Below, in pieces: positions 61,536 through 64,000 of a DNA stretch of 64,000 bases. A program made the translations under genes and the position numbers. How positions within the stretch are numbered: position 1 is the stretch's first letter; each line of letters starts with the position of its first letter. A model generated the notes under the pieces. The model was not told the origin of the DNA and made no database searches. It saw only the letters and a list, made by a program, of their open reading frames with translations. Origin of the DNA: Nocardioides renjunii. GTDB taxonomy: Bacteria > Actinomycetota > Actinomycetes > Propionibacteriales > Nocardioidaceae. The stretch spans positions 558,001 to 622,000 of the forward strand of contig NZ_CP141058.1 in NCBI RefSeq assembly GCF_034661175.1. Reading direction: 5' to 3'.

Positions 61536-62530
61536 CCGACTCGCCCCTCGCCATGCCCGTCGTCGACGCCGAGCTCGAGCTCCGGCTGGTCGGCCGGCTG
61601 GCGCGCATCGAGGAGCTGTTGGCCGAGCACTGCCAGGGGCGTACGCCCTACGTCACGCAGGCGGCGACCCACCTGATGATGGCAGGCGGGCGGCGGTTCC
61701 GGCCGCTCCTCGTGCTGCTGGCGGCGGAGGCCGGCACGCATCCTGACGCGCCGGAGGTCGACACCGCCGCGTGCGTCGTGGAGCTGACGCACGTCGCCTC
61801 GCTCTACCACGACGACGTGATGGACGAGGCGGCCCTGCGCCGCGGGGCCGACACCGCCAACGCACGCTGGGACAACCACGTCGCGATCCTCACCGGCGAC
61901 TTCCTGTTCGGCCGCTCGTCCGAGCTCACCGCCGACCTCGGGCCCGACGCCGTACGCATCCAGGCCCAGACCTTCACCCGGCTCGTGGAGGGCCAGATCC
62001 TCGAGACGGTGGAGCCGGGGCCGGGGGAGGACCCGCTCCAGCACTACCTCGAGGTCGTCGCCGGCAAGACGGGGTCGCTGATCGCGACGTCGGCCCGCTA
62101 CGGCGCGATGTTCGGCGGCGCCCGCCCTGAGGTGGTCGAGGCGCTGCGCGCCTACGGCGAGATCGTCGGCTCGGCCTTCCAGCTCTCCGACGACATCCTC
62201 GACATCGCCGCCGACTCCGACGCCTCCGGCAAGACGCCGGGCACCGACCTGCGCGAGGGCGTGCCGACCCTGCCGGTCCTGATGGCGCAGGCGTCCACCG
62301 ACCCCGCGGACGCCCGGCTCCTCGAGCTGCTGGCCGAGCCGCTGGTCGACGACGGCCTGCGCGCCGAGGCGCTCGACCTGCTCCGCCGGCACCCCGCCAT
62401 GGACCAGGCCCGTGACCACGTCCTCGGCCAGGCCACCCAGGCCAAGAAGCTGCTCGAGGTGCTCGACCCCGGTCCGGTGCGCACCGCGCTGGAGTCGTTC
62501 GCCGACATCGTGGCGACCCGCACGTCCTGA
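61532..62530 (+). CDS. Long-chain polyprenyl diphosphate synthase (probable menaquinone side chain)
   Basis: 332 residues, all-alpha trans-prenyl transferase. The first Asp-rich motif is DDVMD (94-98) and the second is LSDDILD. The residue five before the first motif is Ala, which leaves the chain-length pocket open and favours long products. M. tuberculosis grcC1 (Rv0562) lies in the equivalent region. It probably makes the isoprenoid donor for MenA (inference). GTG at 61532 overlaps nuoN; ATG at 61553 is an alternative. Confidence 0.9.
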   Translation: MTDSPLAMPVVDAELELRLVGRLARIEELLAEHCQGRTPYVTQAATHLMMAGGRRFRPLLVLLAAEAGTHPDAPEVDTAACVVELTHVASLYHDDVMDEAALRRGADTANARWDNHVAILTGDFLFGRSSELTADLGPDAVRIQAQTFTRLVEGQILETVEPGPGEDPLQHYLEVVAGKTGSLIATSARYGAMFGGARPEVVEALRAYGEIVGSAFQLSDDILDIAADSDASGKTPGTDLREGVPTLPVLMAQASTDPADARLLELLAEPLVDDGLRAEALDLLRRHPAMDQARDHVLGQATQAKKLLEVLDPGPVRTALESFADIVATRTS

Positions 62531-62534
62531 CGAG

Positions 62535-62556
62535 ACGCCCCGTTGGGGTGGGGCGT
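62535..62556 (+). terminator. Hairpin after the nuo/prenyl synthase operon
   Basis: ACGCCCC, 8-nt loop, GGGGCGT, starting 4 bases after the stop codon. GC-rich stem without a U-tract; probable end of the nuo transcript. Confidence 0.45.
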
Positions 62557-62624
62557 GCGCATGGAGTGAGCCCGATGCGGTCACTGGGAGGGACAGAACC
62601 TCCGACCAGTCAAGGCGGCACCAC

Positions 62625-63317
62625 ATGTCTCACGCGAACGAAGAAGCGGGTCGCGACACGGCCGGGCGCCGGTCGCTCGACGGCGCGGACGACACCCGGC
62701 ACACCATCCCCAGACCGGCGGACGAGGAGCTCGTCTACCGCGTCGACGACAAGGACGAGGTCGTCGGTGCCGGACGCCGGAAGTTCGACGTCCTGGCCAC
62801 CATCGCCGGCGCGCTCGCCGCGCTGGGGACCTTCCTGCTGCTCACCAGCCTGCTGAGCGCGCTCGGCGGCACCATCGGCTTCGAGACCGGGCTCGACGAC
62901 AGCGACATCGCCCTCGGCAGCGTGATCGGTGCCCTCGTGGCACTGTTCATCGCGTGCCTGGTCGGTGGCTGGGTGGCCGGGCGCATCGCCCGCCACCACG
63001 AGGCCAAGCACGGGCTCGTCTCACCGCTGTGGCTGATCCTCATCGCCGCGGTGCTCGCCGGTCTCGGTGCGCTGCTGGGCGACCAGTTCAACGTGACCGA
63101 GAAGATCGGGCTGCCCAACTGGTTCTCCCGCGACGCGTGGACGACGGGCGCGATCATCGCCGGCCTGCTCGCGCTGGCGCTCATGCTGCTCGGCGGCTGG
63201 CTGGGCGGGAAGCTCGCCTCGCGGCACCGCGACCACGCCTCCGTGGCCGTCGTCGAGACCAAGCGCGCGGTGCGCGAGCGACCGGGCGGGATCGTCCGGG
63301 GGAGGAGCAACCGATGA
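62625..63317 (+). CDS. Four-helix membrane protein of unknown function
   Basis: 230 residues: a charged cytoplasmic head (1-50), four transmembrane helices (about 53-77, 92-118, 128-148, 168-188) and a basic tail ending in Arg. I do not recognise a named family; the Gly/Ala-rich helices resemble small TIGR04086/DUF-type membrane proteins. ATG at 62625 with AAGG upstream. ATGA overlap with the DUF2382 gene, so the two are made together. Confidence 0.72.
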   Translation: MSHANEEAGRDTAGRRSLDGADDTRHTIPRPADEELVYRVDDKDEVVGAGRRKFDVLATIAGALAALGTFLLLTSLLSALGGTIGFETGLDDSDIALGSVIGALVALFIACLVGGWVAGRIARHHEAKHGLVSPLWLILIAAVLAGLGALLGDQFNVTEKIGLPNWFSRDAWTTGAIIAGLLALALMLLGGWLGGKLASRHRDHASVAVVETKRAVRERPGGIVRGRSNR

Positions 63318-63892
63318 GCGGGACGGGCGAAGGTCTGCCGCGCGACCACGACGGCACCGACGAGGTTCACGACTCCGAGCGGACGCTGCACGGCAGCACG
63401 ACGTACGGCGCCGACTCCGACTCCGATTTCGACGCGACGCGGTCCGACCCGGGCAGCGCCGAGACGGTGCTGCACGAGGAGCGGGCCGTCACCGGGACCG
63501 AGACCGTCGACGCCGGCAGCGTCCGGGTGCGCAAGCACGTCGAGACCCACCCGGTGGAGTACTCCGTGCCGCGCGACGTCGAGCACGTCGACACGAGCGA
63601 GCGGATCTCCGTCGCGGAGGGCGACTCCGGCGAGGTCGAGGTGCTGGAGGACGGCTCGGTGTCGATCCCGGTCTTCGAGGAGGTCCTCGTCGTCACCAAG
63701 CGGCTGGTCGTCCGCGAGCGGGTGATCGTGCGCAAGCACACCGTCGTCGACGAGTACCAGCTGCAGACGGAGCTGCGGCGCGAGCACATCTCCGTCGACG
63801 CCGACGACTCGGTCGACCTCGTCGACAACCGGTCCGGCGCCGGCGTGGACCGCGACGACACGACCACGGACGACACGACCGACCGCACCTGA
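63314..63892 (+). CDS. DUF2382 (YsnF/AvaK-like) protein
   Basis: 192 residues. A long acidic head (1-50) comes before a DUF2382 domain (about 52-160) with the repeating strand pattern VRVRKHVETHPVEYSVPRDV, then ISVAEG, VSIPVFEEVLVVTKRLVVRE and RVIVRKHTVVDEYQL. It ends with a Thr/Asp-rich tail. DUF2382 proteins are linked to general stress responses in several bacteria; the molecular role is unknown. GGAGGAG precedes the ATG. Confidence 0.87.
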   Translation: MSGTGEGLPRDHDGTDEVHDSERTLHGSTTYGADSDSDFDATRSDPGSAETVLHEERAVTGTETVDAGSVRVRKHVETHPVEYSVPRDVEHVDTSERISVAEGDSGEVEVLEDGSVSIPVFEEVLVVTKRLVVRERVIVRKHTVVDEYQLQTELRREHISVDADDSVDLVDNRSGAGVDRDDTTTDDTTDRT

Positions 63893-63901
63893 TCTCGCGC
63901 C

Positions 63902-63949
63902 GGACGTCATACGGGCGGGGCCGACGGTGGCCCCGCCCGTACGACGTCC
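63902..63949. terminator. Long hairpin terminator between convergent genes
   Basis: 21-bp stem with a single mismatch and a 6-nt loop (GACGGT). The arms start GGACGTC and end GACGTCC. No U-tract. It serves the DUF2382 gene and probably the minus-strand gene at the window end. Confidence 0.65.
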
Positions 63950-63959
63950 GCGGAGCTGC

Positions 63960-64000
63960 TCAGGTGGCCGGCGCGGAGTCGATGATGTCGGCGAGCACGG
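63960..64000 (-). CDS. C-terminal end of a minus-strand gene (truncated)
   Basis: The last codons read VLADIIDSAPAT then TGA (stop at 63960-63962) on the minus strand. The only support is the open frame, typical codon use and the terminator hairpin just beyond. Too short to identify. Confidence 0.4.
   Translation of the reverse strand, partial: VLADIIDSAPAT

Noticed and set aside
1..64000. tRNA, rRNA, insertion sequences, prophage genes or CRISPR arrays
   Set aside because: No cloverleaf-like intergenic segment, transposase motif, terminal inverted repeat pair or regular repeat-spacer pattern was seen on either strand.

Overview
The window is chromosomal DNA of a high-GC actinobacterium. 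The base composition, the many GTG starts and the ATGA/GTGA overlaps fit this. The gene order matches two known actinobacterial neighbourhoods: proC / small HTH protein / 33-residue bS22 / epimerase / acyltransferase / ECF sigma / HAD / glutaredoxin / rex-hemACDB-hemL / cytochrome c maturation / menaquinone genes resembles the Mycobacterium Rv0500-Rv0562 and Streptomyces SCO3317-SCO3328 regions. A Nocardioidaceae member is my best guess (inference). I saw no tRNA, rRNA, insertion sequence, prophage or CRISPR array. No gene-free stretch exceeds about 260 bases.

Layout. 1-1199: end of an ABC exporter operon (minus strand). 1283-4239: proline dehydrogenase, proC and an AcuC-like deacetylase. 4500-7127: small HTH regulator, bS22, SDR-fold protein, acyltransferase. 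7167-9444: a transmembrane DUF5667 protein and its ECF sigma factor, resembling RsbN and BldN. 9551-13281: HAD phosphatase, acyl-CoA ligase-like enzyme, glutaredoxin, luciferase-like oxidoreductase. 13465-19038: rex-hemA-hemC-cobA/hemD-hemB. 19133-20389: secreted lytic transglycosylase. 20572-26564: hemL, a phosphatase and the complete system II cytochrome c machinery (TlpA/ResA-like, CcdA, ResB, CcsB). 26481-29309: small proteins, a winged-helix protein and an Eis-like acetyltransferase. 29357-40516: menaquinone genes menA, menE, menC, menD and menF, interleaved with two paralogous MFS transporters, a GH16 glycosidase and a metallo-hydrolase. 40632-43690: an unrecognised three-gene set. 43707-45531: L,D-transpeptidase and menG. 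45739-61535: the full 14-gene nuo operon for complex I, followed directly by a polyprenyl diphosphate synthase. 62625-63892: a membrane protein and a DUF2382 protein.

Functional theme. Most of the window builds an aerobic respiratory chain: heme synthesis, cytochrome c maturation, menaquinone ring and side-chain synthesis, and NADH:menaquinone oxidoreductase. Rex, the NADH/NAD+ sensor, heads the heme operon. Rex-type operators are visible both at its own promoter and at the nuoA promoter, which suggests one redox switch for both operons.

Best candidate for an undescribed system: 40632-43690 encodes two paralogous proteins that look like the N-terminal half of AMP-forming acyl-CoA synthetases but lack every catalytic motif, followed by a small roadblock/LC7-like protein. 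Other DNA-level signals: at least twelve start codons lie 6-8 nt after a TANNNT box (probable leaderless transcripts), and most of the Val GTA codons I noticed sit in a CGTACG-type context.
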